Positions 13,648 to 22,662 of a stretch of 30,290 nucleotides of DNA are shown in pieces. Position 1 is the stretch's first letter. The number at the start of each line of letters is the position of its first letter. The DNA lies in assembly GCA_029239415.1 (NCBI GenBank), contig JAQZAY010000007.1, positions 1-30,290 on the forward strand, given 5' to 3'. The notes beneath the pieces were generated by a model, which was given only the letters and a program-made list of their open reading frames with translations, was not told the DNA's origin and did not search any database. Source of the stretch: Pseudomonas sp. (lineage in GTDB: Bacteria; Pseudomonadota; Gammaproteobacteria; Pseudomonadales; Pseudomonadaceae). The translations under genes and the position numbers were made by a program.

Positions 13648-16606
13648 CCTGACCCAGATGATCCTGATCAGCGCCGCCTACCTGCTAGTGCTGTTCGGCG
13701 TGGCGTGGGTCAGCGAGCGCGGGCTGATCCCGCGCTCGATCATCCGCCACCCGCTCACCTACACCCTGTCGCTGGGGGTCTACGCCAGTGCCTGGGCGTT
13801 CTACGGCTCGGTGGGGCTGGCCTACCAGTACGGCTACGGGTTCCTGGCCTGCTACCTGGGTGTGTCCGGGGCGTTCCTGCTGGCGCCGGTGCTGCTCTAC
13901 CCCATCCTCAGGATCACCCGCACCTACCAGCTGTCGTCCCTGGCCGACCTGCTGGCGTTCCGCTTCCGCAGCACATGGGCCGGCGCGCTGACCACGATAT
14001 TCATGCTGATCGGCGTGCTGCCCCTGCTGGCGCTGCAGATCCAGGCCGTGGCCGACTCGATCAGCATCCTCACCGGGGAGCCGGTCAAGGCGCGGGTGGC
14101 ACTGGCCTTCTGCGCGCTGATCACCCTGTTCACGATCTTCTTCGGCTCACGCCACATCGCCACGCGCGAGAAGCACGAAGGCCTGGTGTTCGCCATTGCC
14201 TTCGAGTCGGTGATCAAGCTGCTGGCCCTGGGGGGCATCGGCCTGTACGCCCTGTACGGGGTGTTCGGCGGCCCCCACCAGCTGGAGATCTGGCTGCTGC
14301 AGAACCAGACCGCCCTGGCCGCCTTGCACACGCCCCTGCAGGAAGGCCCATGGCGCACGCTGCTGCTGGTGTTCTTCGCCTCGGCTATCGTCATGCCGCA
14401 CATGTACCACATGGCGTTCACCGAGAACCTCAACCCGCGTGCACTGGTCAGTGCCAGCTGGGGGCTGCCGCTGTTCCTGCTGTTGATGAGCCTGGCCGTG
14501 CCGCTGATCCTCTGGGCGGGCTTGCGCCTGGGCGCCAGCACCAATCCGGAATACTTCACCCTTGGCCTGGGCATCGCCGCCAACAGCAAGACCCTCGCCA
14601 TGGTCGCCTACATCGGCGGGCTGTCGGCATCCAGCGGGCTGATCATCGTCACCACCCTGGCGCTGTCGGGCATGGCCCTCAACCACCTGGTGCTGCCGCT
14701 CTACCAGCCGCCAGCCGAAGGCAACATCTACCGCTGGCTCAAATGGACCCGCCGCGCCCTGATCGTCGCCATCATCGCCGCCGGCTTTGTCTTCTACCTG
14801 ACGCAGAACACCCACCAGACCTTGGCCAACCTCGGCATCGTCGCCTTTGTCGCCACCTTGCAGTTCCTGCCTGGCGTGCTGTCGGTGCTGTACTGGCCGA
14901 CCGCCAACCGGCGCGGCTTCATCGCAGGCCTGCTGGCCGGCATCCTGGTGTGGATGGTGACCATGCTGTTGCCCCTGGTGGGCAACCTGCAGGGTTTCTA
15001 CATACCTCTGTTCAACATGATCTATGTGCTCGACGACACCAGCTGGCACATGGGGGCGATCGCCTCGCTCGCGGCCAACGTGCTGCTGTTCACCCTGATC
15101 TCGCTGTTTACCAATGCCAGCAGCGAGGAAGTGAGCGCCGCCGAGGCCTGCGCCGTGGACAACGTGCGCCGCCCGCAGCGCCGCGAGCTGCATGCCGCCT
15201 CGCCACAGGAGTTCGCCACCCAGCTGGCCAAGCCGCTCGGCGCCAAGGCGGCGCAAAAGGAAGTCGAGCAGGCCCTGCGCGACCTCTACCTGCCGTTCGA
15301 CGAACGTCGTCCCTACGCCTTGCGCCGGTTGCGCGACCGCATCGAAGCCAACCTGTCGGGCCTGATGGGGCCGAGCGTGGCCCAGGACATGGTCGAGACC
15401 TTCCTGCCCTACAAGTCCGCCAGCGAGAACTACGTCACCGAGGACATCCACTTCATCGAGAGCCGCCTGGAAGACTACCACTCGCGCCTGACCGGCCTTG
15501 CCGCCGAGCTCGACGCCTTGCGCCGCTACCACCGCCAGACACTGCAGGAGCTGCCGATGGGGGTGTGCTCGCTGGCCAAGGACCAGGAGATCCTGATGTG
15601 GAACAAGGCCATGGAGGAGCTGACCGGCATCGCCGCCAAGCATGTGGTCGGCTCGCGCCTGACTACCATCGGCGAACCTTGGCGCGCCCTGCTGCTGGGC
15701 TTCATCAACGTGCCCGACGAGCACCTGCACAAGCAGCGCCTGGGCCTCGATGGCCAGACCCGCTGGCTCAACCTGCACAAGGCCGCCATCGACGAACCCC
15801 TGGCCCCGGGCAACAGCGGCCTGGTGCTGCTGGTCGAGGACCTCACCGAAACCCAGGCCCTGGAAGACAAGCTGGTGCACTCCGAGCGACTGGCAAGCAT
15901 CGGTCGCCTGGCTGCAGGCGTGGCCCACGAGATCGGCAACCCGATCACCGGCATCGCCTGCCTGGCGCAGAACCTGCGCGAAGAACGCGAGGACGATGGC
16001 GAGATCACCGAGCTGAGCAGCCAGATCCTCGAGCAGACCAAGCGCGTATCGCGCATCGTGCAGTCGCTGATGAGCTTCGCCCACGCCGGTGGCAGCCACC
16101 AGAACAGCGAAGAGCCGGTATGCCTGGCCGAGGTGGCGCAGGACGCCATCGGTCTGCTGGCGTTGAACCGGCGCAATTTCGAAGTACAGTTTTTCAACCT
16201 GTGCGATCCGGACCATTGGGTCGAAGGCGATCCCCAGCGCCTGGCCCAGGTCTTGATCAACCTGCTGTCCAACGCCCGCGATGCCTCGCCGCCCGGTAGC
16301 GCCGTGCGCGTGCGCAGCGAGACCGGCGAGAACACGGTCGACCTGGTGGTCGAGGACGAAGGCACCGGGATCCCGAAGAACATCATGGATCGGCTGTTCG
16401 AACCCTTCTTCACCACCAAGGACCCAGGCGAAGGGACCGGTCTTGGGCTTGCTCTGGTCTATTCCATCGTGGAAGAGCATTATGGACAGATCACCATCGA
16501 CAGCCCGGCCGACCTTGAGCTCCAGCGTGGCACCCGGATCCGCGTGACCTTGCCCAGGCATGTCGTAGCGACGTCCCCTGACATTCGAGACCGTCGAGAG
16601 AATTGA
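13631..16606 (+). CDS. cbrA: CbrA, sensor histidine kinase with SLC5 transporter domain
   Basis: A ~991-residue membrane sensor of carbon/nitrogen status that phosphorylates CbrB; the transporter-like part is reported to bind or carry histidine in Pseudomonas. Order: SLC5/solute-sodium symporter-like membrane domain with about 13 helices (1-~495), STAC-like linker (~500-575), PAS (~630-740), HisKA with phospho-acceptor His766 in AHEIGNP, and HATPase with N-box LLSNARDA (Asn881), G1 DEGTGIP (~909-915) and G2 GTGLGLA (~935). All kinase motifs are intact. Start codons GTG 13628, ATG 13631 and ATG 13637 are all possible; none has a good ribosome site, in line with coupling to cbrX. cbrB begins 4 bases after the stop. 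Confidence 0.95.
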   Translation: MPMSFSLTQMILISAAYLLVLFGVAWVSERGLIPRSIIRHPLTYTLSLGVYASAWAFYGSVGLAYQYGYGFLACYLGVSGAFLLAPVLLYPILRITRTYQLSSLADLLAFRFRSTWAGALTTIFMLIGVLPLLALQIQAVADSISILTGEPVKARVALAFCALITLFTIFFGSRHIATREKHEGLVFAIAFESVIKLLALGGIGLYALYGVFGGPHQLEIWLLQNQTALAALHTPLQEGPWRTLLLVFFASAIVMPHMYHMAFTENLNPRALVSASWGLPLFLLLMSLAVPLILWAGLRLGASTNPEYFTLGLGIAANSKTLAMVAYIGGLSASSGLIIVTTLALSGMALNHLVLPLYQPPAEGNIYRWLKWTRRALIVAIIAAGFVFYLTQNTHQTLANLGIVAFVATLQFLPGVLSVLYWPTANRRGFIAGLLAGILVWMVTMLLPLVGNLQGFYIPLFNMIYVLDDTSWHMGAIASLAANVLLFTLISLFTNASSEEVSAAEACAVDNVRRPQRRELHAASPQEFATQLAKPLGAKAAQKEVEQALRDLYLPFDERRPYALRRLRDRIEANLSGLMGPSVAQDMVETFLPYKSASENYVTEDIHFIESRLEDYHSRLTGLAAELDALRRYHRQTLQELPMGVCSLAKDQEILMWNKAMEELTGIAAKHVVGSRLTTIGEPWRALLLGFINVPDEHLHKQRLGLDGQTRWLNLHKAAIDEPLAPGNSGLVLLVEDLTETQALEDKLVHSERLASIGRLAAGVAHEIGNPITGIACLAQNLREEREDDGEITELSSQILEQTKRVSRIVQSLMSFAHAGGSHQNSEEPVCLAEVAQDAIGLLALNRRNFEVQFFNLCDPDHWVEGDPQRLAQVLINLLSNARDASPPGSAVRVRSETGENTVDLVVEDEGTGIPKNIMDRLFEPFFTTKDPGEGTGLGLALVYSIVEEHYGQITIDSPADLELQRGTRIRVTLPRHVVATSPDIRDRREN

Positions 16607-16610
16607 ATCA

Positions 16611-18050
16611 ATGCCGCATATTCTGATCGTCGAAGACGAAACCATCATTCGCTCGGCCCTGCGCCGCCTGCTCGAGCGGAACCAGTACCAGGTCAGCGAG
16701 GCCGGCTCTGTGCAGGAAGCGCAGGAACGCTTCAGCATCGCTACCTTCGACCTGATCGTCAGCGACCTGCGCCTGCCCGGGGCCCCTGGCACCGAGCTGA
16801 TCAAGCTCGGCCAGGGTATTCCCGTGCTGATCATGACCAGCTATGCCAGCCTGCGCTCGGCGGTGGACTCCATGAAGATGGGCGCGGTCGACTACATTGC
16901 CAAGCCATTCGACCATGACGAGATGCTCCAGGCCGTGGCGCGGATCCTGCGCGACCGCCCGCGTGCCCCTGCCGCCGCCCCCGAGGCGCGCGGCAACGGC
17001 AAGTCCGCCGGCACCGACAAGGGCGCCGGCAACGCGGCCAATGGCGAGATCGGCATCATCGGTTCCTGCGCGCCCATGCAGGATCTCTACAGCAAGATCC
17101 GCAAGGTCGCGCCCACCGATTCCAACGTCCTGATCCAGGGCGAGTCCGGTACCGGCAAGGAGCTGGTCGCCCGCGCCCTGCACAATCTATCGCGCCGGGC
17201 CAAGGCGCCGATGATCTCGGTCAACTGCGCGGCCATTCCCGAGACCTTGATCGAGTCCGAGCTGTTCGGCCACGAGAAAGGTGCGTTCACCGGCGCCAGC
17301 GCCGGTCGCGCCGGGCTGGTCGAGGCTGCCGATGGCGGCACGCTGTTCCTGGACGAGATCGGCGAGCTGCCGCTCGAGGCCCAGGCCCGCCTGCTGCGCG
17401 TGCTGCAGGAAGGCGAGATCCGTCGGGTCGGCTCGGTGCAGTCGCAGAAGGTCGACGTGCGCCTGATCGCGGCGACCCACCGCGACCTGAAGAACCTCGC
17501 CAAGAACGGACAGTTCCGCGAGGACCTCTACTACCGCCTGCACGTGATCGCCCTCAAGCTCCCGGCGCTGCGCGAACGCGGGCCCGACGTCAACGAGATC
17601 GCCACTGCATTCCTGGCCCGCCAGAGCGCGCGGATCAACCGTGACGACCTGCGTTTCTCCCACGATGCCGAGCAGGCGATCCGTCACTACAGCTGGCCAG
17701 GCAACGTGCGCGAACTCGAGAACGCCGTGGAGCGCGCGGTGATTCTCAGCGAGAGCCCGGAAATTTCCGCCGAGCTGCTGGGCATCGACATCGAGCTGGG
17801 CGACCTGGAAGACGAAGAAGACTTCGCCAGCCTGCCCGCCAGCGCCGGCGCTGGCGCCAGCAACGCCAGCCACGAGCCGACCGAAGACCTGTCGCTGGAA
17901 GACTATTTCCAGCATTTCGTGCTCGAGCACCAGGACCACATGACCGAGACCGAGCTGGCCCGCAAGCTGGGCGTCAGCCGCAAGTGCCTGTGGGAGCGGC
18001 GCCAGCGCCTGGGCATCCCACGTCGCAAGAGCGGCGCGATCAGCGAATGA
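16611..18050 (+). CDS. cbrB: CbrB, NtrC-type response regulator and sigma-54 activator
   Basis: A 479-residue bacterial enhancer-binding protein. The receiver domain (1-~120) has Asp52 as phospho-acceptor in VSDLRLP and Lys98 in AKPF. The AAA+ domain (~145-385) has Walker A GESGTGKE (177-184), the sigma-54 contact loop GAFTGA (224-229), Walker [11 protein letters not shown] (243-252) and the WPGNVREL motif (~362-369). A Fis-type helix-turn-helix ends the protein ([20 protein letters not shown], ~448-467). Phosphorylated CbrB activates crcZ and many catabolic genes. The gene is 4 bases after cbrA, ends at a terminator, and its own DNA site lies just downstream. Confidence 0.97.
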   Translation: MPHILIVEDETIIRSALRRLLERNQYQVSEAGSVQEAQERFSIATFDLIVSDLRLPGAPGTELIKLGQGIPVLIMTSYASLRSAVDSMKMGAVDYIAKPFDHDEMLQAVARILRDRPRAPAAAPEARGNGKSAGTDKGAGNAANGEIGIIGSCAPMQDLYSKIRKVAPTDSNVLIQGESGTGKELVARALHNLSRRAKAPMISVNCAAIPETLIESELFGHEKGAFTGASAGRAGLVEAADGGTLFLDEIGELPLEAQARLLRVLQEGEIRRVGSVQSQKVDVRLIAATHRDLKNLAKNGQFREDLYYRLHVIALKLPALRERGPDVNEIATAFLARQSARINRDDLRFSHDAEQAIRHYSWPGNVRELENAVERAVILSESPEISAELLGIDIELGDLEDEEDFASLPASAGAGASNASHEPTEDLSLEDYFQHFVLEHQDHMTETELARKLGVSRKCLWERRQRLGIPRRKSGAISE

Positions 18051-18054
18051 CAGC

Positions 18055-18087
18055 GGCTCCCCGCGTGGGGGCCCTTTTTCTTTTTTC
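18055..18087 (+). terminator. Rho-independent terminator of cbrAB
   Basis: Stem GGC(T)CCCC/GGGGGCC with one bulged T and loop GCGT (18055-18073), then C and two T-rich runs (18075-18086). It begins 5 bases past the cbrB stop and separates cbrAB from the crcZ control region. Confidence 0.85.
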
Positions 18088-18101
18088 TGCGCGCAAAAAT
18101 C

Positions 18102-18149
18102 TGTTACCTATCTCATGCGGCGTAACAAATGGCGGGGTTTACGGTAACG
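18102..18149 (+). promoter_or_regulatory. CbrB upstream activating site for crcZ
   Basis: An exact TGTTAC-N14-GTAACA dyad (18102-18127), the site reported for CbrB, with a further half-site GTAACG at 18144-18149. Its centre is about 136 bases upstream of the predicted crcZ start, a normal distance for a sigma-54 activator. Confidence 0.9.
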
Positions 18150-18224
18150 AATTCCTGCCGTTCCCCTCCCCCGCCAACCCCTCTCGACCTGGCAAACCCC
18201 CGGTTTTGCTAGGCCTGCCAAAGT

Positions 18225-18240
18225 TGGCACGGCACCTGCT
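18225..18240 (+). promoter_or_regulatory. Sigma-54 promoter of crcZ
   Basis: TGGCAC-N5-CTGCT, with the GG (18226-18227) and GC (18238-18239) dinucleotides exactly 12 bases apart as -24/-12 promoters require. The predicted transcription start is near 18251. Confidence 0.92.
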
Positions 18241-18250
18241 ATATGTTCTG

Positions 18251-18625
18251 GTACAAGAACAACAAAAAGCACGGCAAAACAGAACAAGAACAAGACGAAA
18301 CGGCTCACGCATAACAAATACAAGACGGCGGAGGCGCAGCTAACTGATTCTTTTGGAGAGGACTCGTGTTTGGGGCTTGCCCCCACAGCCAGGCAGAGAA
18401 CAACAAAAACTGCACTAAAAAGCAGCACCTGTACTGGATGGATCCCCGGATCAGCTCGACATCAGCGACCAAAGCAATCCGTTTGCTCTTCACTCCCAGA
18501 TTGGGAGTCGTCCACAGGCTTCGAGACTTGTGGGCAGGGCACTCAACAAAAACAAGAAGCCCAGCAGAAAAACAACAAGAGCACGCAACTACTTTCTAGG
18601 GGAGCTTCGGCTCCCCTTGTAGTTT
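18251..18625 (+). ncRNA. crcZ: CrcZ, catabolite-repression antagonist sRNA
   Basis: An sRNA of about 370 nt that relieves carbon catabolite repression by sequestering Hfq/Crc. This is the length expected for CrcZ. It carries repeated A-rich CA motifs of the AAnAAnAA type: 18255-18268, 18283-18293, a weaker one near 18313, 18399-18409, 18545-18558 and 18568-18579. These imitate the Hfq/Crc binding sites of repressed mRNAs. A perfect internal hairpin, ACTCCCA-GAT-TGGGAGT, lies at 18492-18508. The 3' end is a GC-rich terminator. Position between cbrB and pcnB, sigma-54 promoter and CbrB site all agree. Short reading frames across it are not conserved-looking and lack ribosome sites. Confidence 0.95.
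18599..18617 (+). terminator. Terminator of crcZ
   Basis: Stem GGGGAGC/GCTCCCC with the stable tetraloop TTCG (18599-18616), flanked by an A-T pair and followed by TGTAGTTTCTC. The T-run is weak, but the UUCG-capped stem is strong. Confidence 0.85.
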
Positions 18626-18673
18626 CTCGCCTCAGCGCTCCGACGCGACCGCCTACACCATTCCCCGAGTAAA

Positions 18674-18682
18674 TGCTAGAAT
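18674..18682 (+). promoter_or_regulatory. Extended -10 promoter for pcnB-folK
   Basis: TGCTAGAAT fits the extended -10 form TGnTATAAT with one mismatch, 64 bases before the pcnB ATG. No good -35 is seen, which the TG extension can compensate for. Confidence 0.5.
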
Positions 18683-18745
18683 CCCCGCCCATCATGCGGC
18701 CATTCTGTCATCGTTGGCCGAACATTCCTTCAAACAGTGCATCCC

Positions 18746-20149
18746 ATGCTGAAGAAGCTGTTCCAGTCATTCCGTCCCCCCATTCGTGGCCAGCACCACA
18801 TGCGCACCACGCCTGAAGTGATCAACAGTGCTCAACATTCGCTGCAGCGCAGCCAGTTCAGCCGTCATGCGGTGGGCATCGTCGAGCGCCTGCAGAATGC
18901 CGGCTACCAGGCCTACCTGGTGGGTGGCTGCGTGCGCGACCAGCTCCTTGGCATCACGCCCAAGGACTTCGACGTTGCCACCAGCGCAACCCCCGAGCAG
19001 ATCCGCGGCGAGTTCCGCAACGCGCGGATCATCGGTCGCCGCTTCAAGCTCGTGCATGTGCACTTTGGCCGCGACATCATCGAAGTCGCCACTTTCCGCG
19101 CCAACCATCCCGAAGCCGAGGAAGAGCAGCTCGAAAGCCATCGCTCCTCGCGCAACGAGAGCGGGCGCATCCTGCGCGACAACGTATACGGCACCCTTGA
19201 AGAAGACGCGCAACGCCGCGACTTCACCATCAATGCCTTGTACTACGATCCGGTCAGCGAGCGCATCCTGGACTTCGCCAATGGCGTCCATGACATCCGC
19301 AACCGCCTGATCCGGCTGATCGGCGACCCGGTCCAGCGCTACCAGGAAGACCCGGTGCGCATGCTGCGCGCCGTGCGCTTCGCCGCCAAGCTCGACTTCG
19401 GTATCGAAAAGCATACCGTCCAGCCGATTCGCGAGCTGGCACCGATGCTGCGCGAGATCCCGGCGGCGCGCCTGTTCGAGGAGAGCCTCAAGCTGTTCCT
19501 CTCCGGCCATGCCGCGCTGACCTTCGAGATGCTGGTCGACCTGCACCTGTTCGACCCACTGTTCCCCGCCAGTGCCCAGGCGCTGGAGGCGCAGCCCACA
19601 TACACCCACACCCTGGTCAGCCAGGCCCTGGCCAATACCGACCTGCGTATCAAGCAGGGCAAGCCGGTCACCCCGGCGTTCCTGTTCGCCGCGCTGCTCT
19701 GGCCAGCCCTGCCCGCCCGCGTGCTGCGTCTGCAGGCCCAGGGCATGCCACCGATCCCGGCCATGAACGAAGCGGCCCACCAGCTGATCGCCGAGCAATG
19801 CCAGCGCATCGCGGTGCCCAAGCGCTTCACGCTGCCGATCCGCGAGATCTGGGACATGCAGGAACGCTTGCCGCGCCGCAGTGGCAAGCGCGCCGACTTG
19901 CTGCTCGACAACCCACGCTTCCGCGCCGGCTACGACTTCCTGCTGCTGCGTGAAAGCGCGGGCGAGCAGACCGACGCGCTGGGCCAGTGGTGGACCGACT
20001 ACCAGGACGCCAACGACAGCGAGCGCCGCGACATGATCCGCGAGCTGGGCAGCCGCGACGAAGGCAGCGGCGCCGCCCCGCGCAAGCGCAAGCGCAGCAG
20101 CAGCGCCAGCGCCGGCAAGCGCAAGCGCGGCGACGAGAGCCTGGACTGA
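18746..20149 (+). CDS. pcnB: Poly(A) polymerase I
   Basis: A 467-residue class II nucleotidyltransferase that adds 3' poly(A) tails to RNA and so promotes its decay; the tails are degraded by enzymes such as PNPase, whose gene ends at the right edge of this window. The catalytic head shows LVGGCVRD (58-65) and the metal-binding DFD (Asp74, Asp76), followed by RRDFTINALYYD and the RNA-binding region. The C-terminus is a very basic tail (PRKRKRSSS, then GKRKRGDE). ATG 18746 gives the usual MLKKLFQSFRPP start; an in-frame GTG at 18737 would add three residues. folK starts 3 bases after its stop, as in many gammaproteobacteria. Confidence 0.95.
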   Translation: MLKKLFQSFRPPIRGQHHMRTTPEVINSAQHSLQRSQFSRHAVGIVERLQNAGYQAYLVGGCVRDQLLGITPKDFDVATSATPEQIRGEFRNARIIGRRFKLVHVHFGRDIIEVATFRANHPEAEEEQLESHRSSRNESGRILRDNVYGTLEEDAQRRDFTINALYYDPVSERILDFANGVHDIRNRLIRLIGDPVQRYQEDPVRMLRAVRFAAKLDFGIEKHTVQPIRELAPMLREIPAARLFEESLKLFLSGHAALTFEMLVDLHLFDPLFPASAQALEAQPTYTHTLVSQALANTDLRIKQGKPVTPAFLFAALLWPALPARVLRLQAQGMPPIPAMNEAAHQLIAEQCQRIAVPKRFTLPIREIWDMQERLPRRSGKRADLLLDNPRFRAGYDFLLLRESAGEQTDALGQWWTDYQDANDSERRDMIRELGSRDEGSGAAPRKRKRSSSASAGKRKRGDESLD

Positions 20150-20152
20150 CGC

Positions 20153-20632
20153 ATGGCGACGCGCGTGTACATTGGCCTGGGCAGCAACCTGGCCGACCCT
20201 GCCGACCAACTGCGTTGCGCCCTGCAGGCGCTCGGGCAGATCGAGCGCAGCAGCCTGGCCGGGGTGTCGTCCTTCTATGCCAGCGACTCGCTGTCGCCCG
20301 GCCAGCCGCGCTACACCAACGCCGTGGCCGCGCTCGATACCGATCTGGCGCCGCTGCCGTTGCTCGACGCCCTGCAGGCCATCGAGACTGCCCAGGGTCG
20401 CGAGCGCGCAGAGCGCTGGGGGCCGCGCACCCTCGACCTGGATATCCTGCTCTATGGTGACCAGGTCATCGACATTCCCCGCCTCAAGGTCCCGCACTAC
20501 CATATGCAGGCCCGGCCTTTCGTGCTCTACCCCTTGGCCGAACTGGTACCGGCGGACTTTTGCCTGGCCGACCGGCGCAGCCTTGCGCAGTTGCTGGCAG
20601 ACTGCCCGTTTGTCGGCCTCGAGCGCCTGTAG
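20153..20632 (+). CDS. folK: 6-hydroxymethyl-7,8-dihydropterin pyrophosphokinase (HPPK)
   Basis: A 159-residue cytoplasmic enzyme that transfers pyrophosphate from ATP to 6-hydroxymethyl-dihydropterin in folate synthesis. Family motifs: YIGLGSNL (6-13), PRYTNAVAAL (52-61) and the signature RWGPRTLDLDILLYGD (88-103), whose Asp95 and Asp97 bind the two magnesium ions. Length matches the family. It follows pcnB by 3 bases and shares its transcript. About 250 bases of non-coding DNA separate it from panB. Confidence 0.96.
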   Translation: MATRVYIGLGSNLADPADQLRCALQALGQIERSSLAGVSSFYASDSLSPGQPRYTNAVAALDTDLAPLPLLDALQAIETAQGRERAERWGPRTLDLDILLYGDQVIDIPRLKVPHYHMQARPFVLYPLAELVPADFCLADRRSLAQLLADCPFVGLERL

Positions 20633-20652
20633 CCCGGGCGCTCCAGCGGGCG

Positions 20653-20680
20653 GTAACGCCGGTAACACCCACCTGTAACA
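20653..20680 (+). repeat. Three GTAAC direct repeats upstream of panB
   Basis: GTAAC occurs at 20653, 20662 and 20675 in the same orientation; the second and third read GTAACA. They lie just upstream of the candidate panB promoter. GTAACA is also the CbrB half-site, but the opposing TGTTAC arm is absent, so no regulator is assigned. Confidence 0.4.
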
Positions 20681-20697
20681 ATGCACCGGCTGGGTGA

Positions 20698-20727
20698 TTG
20701 ACTTCCCTCCCCTCGCTCCCGACTATA
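20698..20727 (+). promoter_or_regulatory. Candidate sigma-70 promoter for panBC
   Basis: TTGACT (20698-20703), an 18-base spacer and ACTATA (20722-20727). The -10 is imperfect. It gives a leader of about 145 bases before panB, in a 248-base intergenic region with no gene. Confidence 0.4.
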
Positions 20728-20880
20728 GGCGTCCCGTGGCTCCGATGTGCCACCCTGGGCGCAGCCAGCACTGGAACAGGTCTGTAAGCCAAACATTACG
20801 CTCGATGATGTGCTGTTCCAGCAGATGAATACACGCGTTGCACGCAGTTGTTTCACAGCGCCTGAACGAGGATTTTCCAC

Positions 20881-21681
20881 ATGCCTGACGTAACCCTGAC
20901 TACCCTGCATGGCCTGAAGGCCAAGGGTGAAAAGATCTCCATGCTGACCTGCTACGACGCGACCTTCGCCAAGGCCGCCAGCCAGGCGGGGGTAGACGTG
21001 CTATTGGTGGGTGACTCCCTGGGCATGGTCCTGCAGGGCCATGACAGCACTTTGCCGGTCACCACGGCTGAAATGGCCTACCACACCGCCTGCGTGAAGC
21101 GCGGCAACCAGGGCGCGCTGATCCTGGCCGACCTGCCGTTCATGGCCCATGCCACGCCCGAGCAGGCCTTTGCCAACTGCGCCACGCTTATGCAGGCTGG
21201 CGCACACATGGTCAAGCTCGAAGGCGCCGCCTGGCTGGGCGATACCATTGGCCTGCTGGCCGAGCGCGGCGTGCCGGTCTGCGCGCACATGGGCCTGACG
21301 CCGCAGACGGTCAACGTGCTCGGAGGCTACAAGGTACAAGGCCGCCAGCAAGCCCAGGCGCAGCAGATGCGCGCCGACGCCGTTGCCCTGGAGCAGGCGG
21401 GCGCGGCCATGCTGCTGCTCGAGTGCGTGCCCCGCGAGCTGGCCGCCGAGATCACCCAGGCCGTGGCCATTCCGGTGATCGGCATCGGCGCGGGCAATGC
21501 CACCGACGGCCAGGTCCTGGTGCTGCACGACATGCTGGGCCTGTCCCTCACCGGCAGGGTGCCCAAGTTCGTGAAGAACTTCATGGTCGGCCAGCCCGAT
21601 ATCCAGAGTGCCTTGCGTGCCTATGTCGGTGCGGTCAAGGACTCGAGTTTCCCCGGTAGCGAACACGGATTCAACGCATGA
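20881..21681 (+). CDS. panB: 3-methyl-2-oxobutanoate hydroxymethyltransferase
   Basis: A 266-residue TIM-barrel enzyme that transfers a hydroxymethyl group from methylene-tetrahydrofolate to 2-oxoisovalerate, forming ketopantoate, the first committed step of pantothenate and coenzyme A synthesis. Magnesium and catalytic residues fall at the same numbers as in E. coli: Asp45 in VGDSLG, Asp84 in LADLPF, Glu114 in KLEG and Glu181 in [17 protein letters not shown] (201-211) is also intact. Its ribosome site is GAGGA, 8 bases before the ATG. panC begins inside its last codons (ATGA overlap). Confidence 0.97.
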   Translation: MPDVTLTTLHGLKAKGEKISMLTCYDATFAKAASQAGVDVLLVGDSLGMVLQGHDSTLPVTTAEMAYHTACVKRGNQGALILADLPFMAHATPEQAFANCATLMQAGAHMVKLEGAAWLGDTIGLLAERGVPVCAHMGLTPQTVNVLGGYKVQGRQQAQAQQMRADAVALEQAGAAMLLLECVPRELAAEITQAVAIPVIGIGAGNATDGQVLVLHDMLGLSLTGRVPKFVKNFMVGQPDIQSALRAYVGAVKDSSFPGSEHGFNA

Positions 21682-22538
21682 ACACAGTCAAGACCGTCCG
21701 CGAACTGCGCGCCGCCGTCGCGCGCGCGCGCAGCGAAGGCAAGCGTATCGGCTTCGTGCCGACCATGGGCAACCTGCACAGCGGCCACGCGGCGCTGGTC
21801 ACCAAGGCCTGCCAGCGCGTCGACTTCGTGGTGGCCAGCATCTTCGTCAACCCGCTGCAGTTCGGCGCCAACGAAGACCTCGACAGCTATCCGCGCACCC
21901 TGGCGGCCGACCAGGAACGCCTGCTGCAAGCCGGCTGCCACCTGCTGTTCGCCCCCACCGTGGACGAGATGTATCCCCACGGCATGGGCGGGCAGACCCG
22001 CGTCAGCGTGCCGCAACTTTCCGAGGGCCTGTGCGGCGCCAGCCGGCCAGGGCATTTCGAGGGCGTGGCAACGGTCGTCAGCAAGCTGTTCAACATGGTC
22101 CAGCCGGACCTTGCGGTATTCGGCCAGAAGGATTTCCAGCAACTGGCGGTGATCCGCGCCCTGGTGCGCGACCTGAACATGCCGATCCAGATCATCGGCG
22201 AGCCCACCGTGCGTGCCGACGATGGTCTTGCGCTGTCGTCGCGCAACGGCTACCTCAGCGCCGAGCAGCGGGCCATCGCGCCTGTCCTCTACCAGGTGCT
22301 GCGCCAGATGGCCGAGGCCATCGGCAAGGGCGAGCGTGACTATCCGGCGCTGATCGCCGCTGGCCAGCTGCGACTGGCCGAGGCCGGCATGCGCGTGGAT
22401 TACCTGGAAGTGCGCCAGGCCCTGACCCTGCGTCCTGCCATGGCCGAGGACCGCGACCTGGTGATCCTTGGCGCGGCGTTCCTGGGCACCACCCGGTTGA
22501 TCGACAACCTGCACCTGGACCTTGACGCCCGCAGCTAG
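21678..22538 (+). CDS. panC: Pantothenate synthetase (pantoate--beta-alanine ligase)
   Basis: A 286-residue cytoplasmic ligase that joins pantoate to beta-alanine through a pantoyl-adenylate. Visible motifs: [10 protein letters not shown] (28-37, the HIGH-like nucleotide site), VNPLQFG (57-63, pantoate site), FGQKDFQQL (Lys and Asp contacting ATP) and LSSRNGYL, the KMSKS-like loop. The start overlaps the panB stop by four bases (ATGA), indicating translational coupling. The panD gene for beta-alanine supply is not adjacent in the window; pgi follows instead. Confidence 0.97.
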   Translation: MNTVKTVRELRAAVARARSEGKRIGFVPTMGNLHSGHAALVTKACQRVDFVVASIFVNPLQFGANEDLDSYPRTLAADQERLLQAGCHLLFAPTVDEMYPHGMGGQTRVSVPQLSEGLCGASRPGHFEGVATVVSKLFNMVQPDLAVFGQKDFQQLAVIRALVRDLNMPIQIIGEPTVRADDGLALSSRNGYLSAEQRAIAPVLYQVLRQMAEAIGKGERDYPALIAAGQLRLAEAGMRVDYLEVRQALTLRPAMAEDRDLVILGAAFLGTTRLIDNLHLDLDARS

Positions 22539-22587
22539 CCTTCACCGATTGCACTGGCCTGGGGCCACCAGCGCCGCAGGCTGTGCC

Positions 22588-22593
22588 TATAAT
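22588..22593 (+). promoter_or_regulatory. Consensus -10 element upstream of pgi
   Basis: Perfect TATAAT 69 bases before the pgi ATG, within the 124-base panC-pgi gap. No -35 match is seen at 16-18 bases, so strength is uncertain. Confidence 0.5.
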
Positions 22594-22662
22594 GAAAACC
22601 GGCCTGCAACCGCAGGCACTGCCAGTTGTCCAAGGCAAGTTCACGCACCTAGGAACCCAGCA

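Noticed and set aside
14147..16834. An 895-codon minus-strand frame and an 864-codon plus-strand frame over cbrA
   Set aside because: Both are out-of-frame shadows of cbrA. High third-position GC removes stop codons from other frames.
18108..18672. Several short frames on both strands across the crcZ region
   Set aside because: They have no ribosome sites or recognisable domains, and the region is fully explained by the CrcZ sRNA and its control elements.
22522..22662. 47-residue N-terminal extension of pgi
   Set aside because: It overlaps panC, has no family similarity, and the ATG at 22663 gives the conserved N-terminus.
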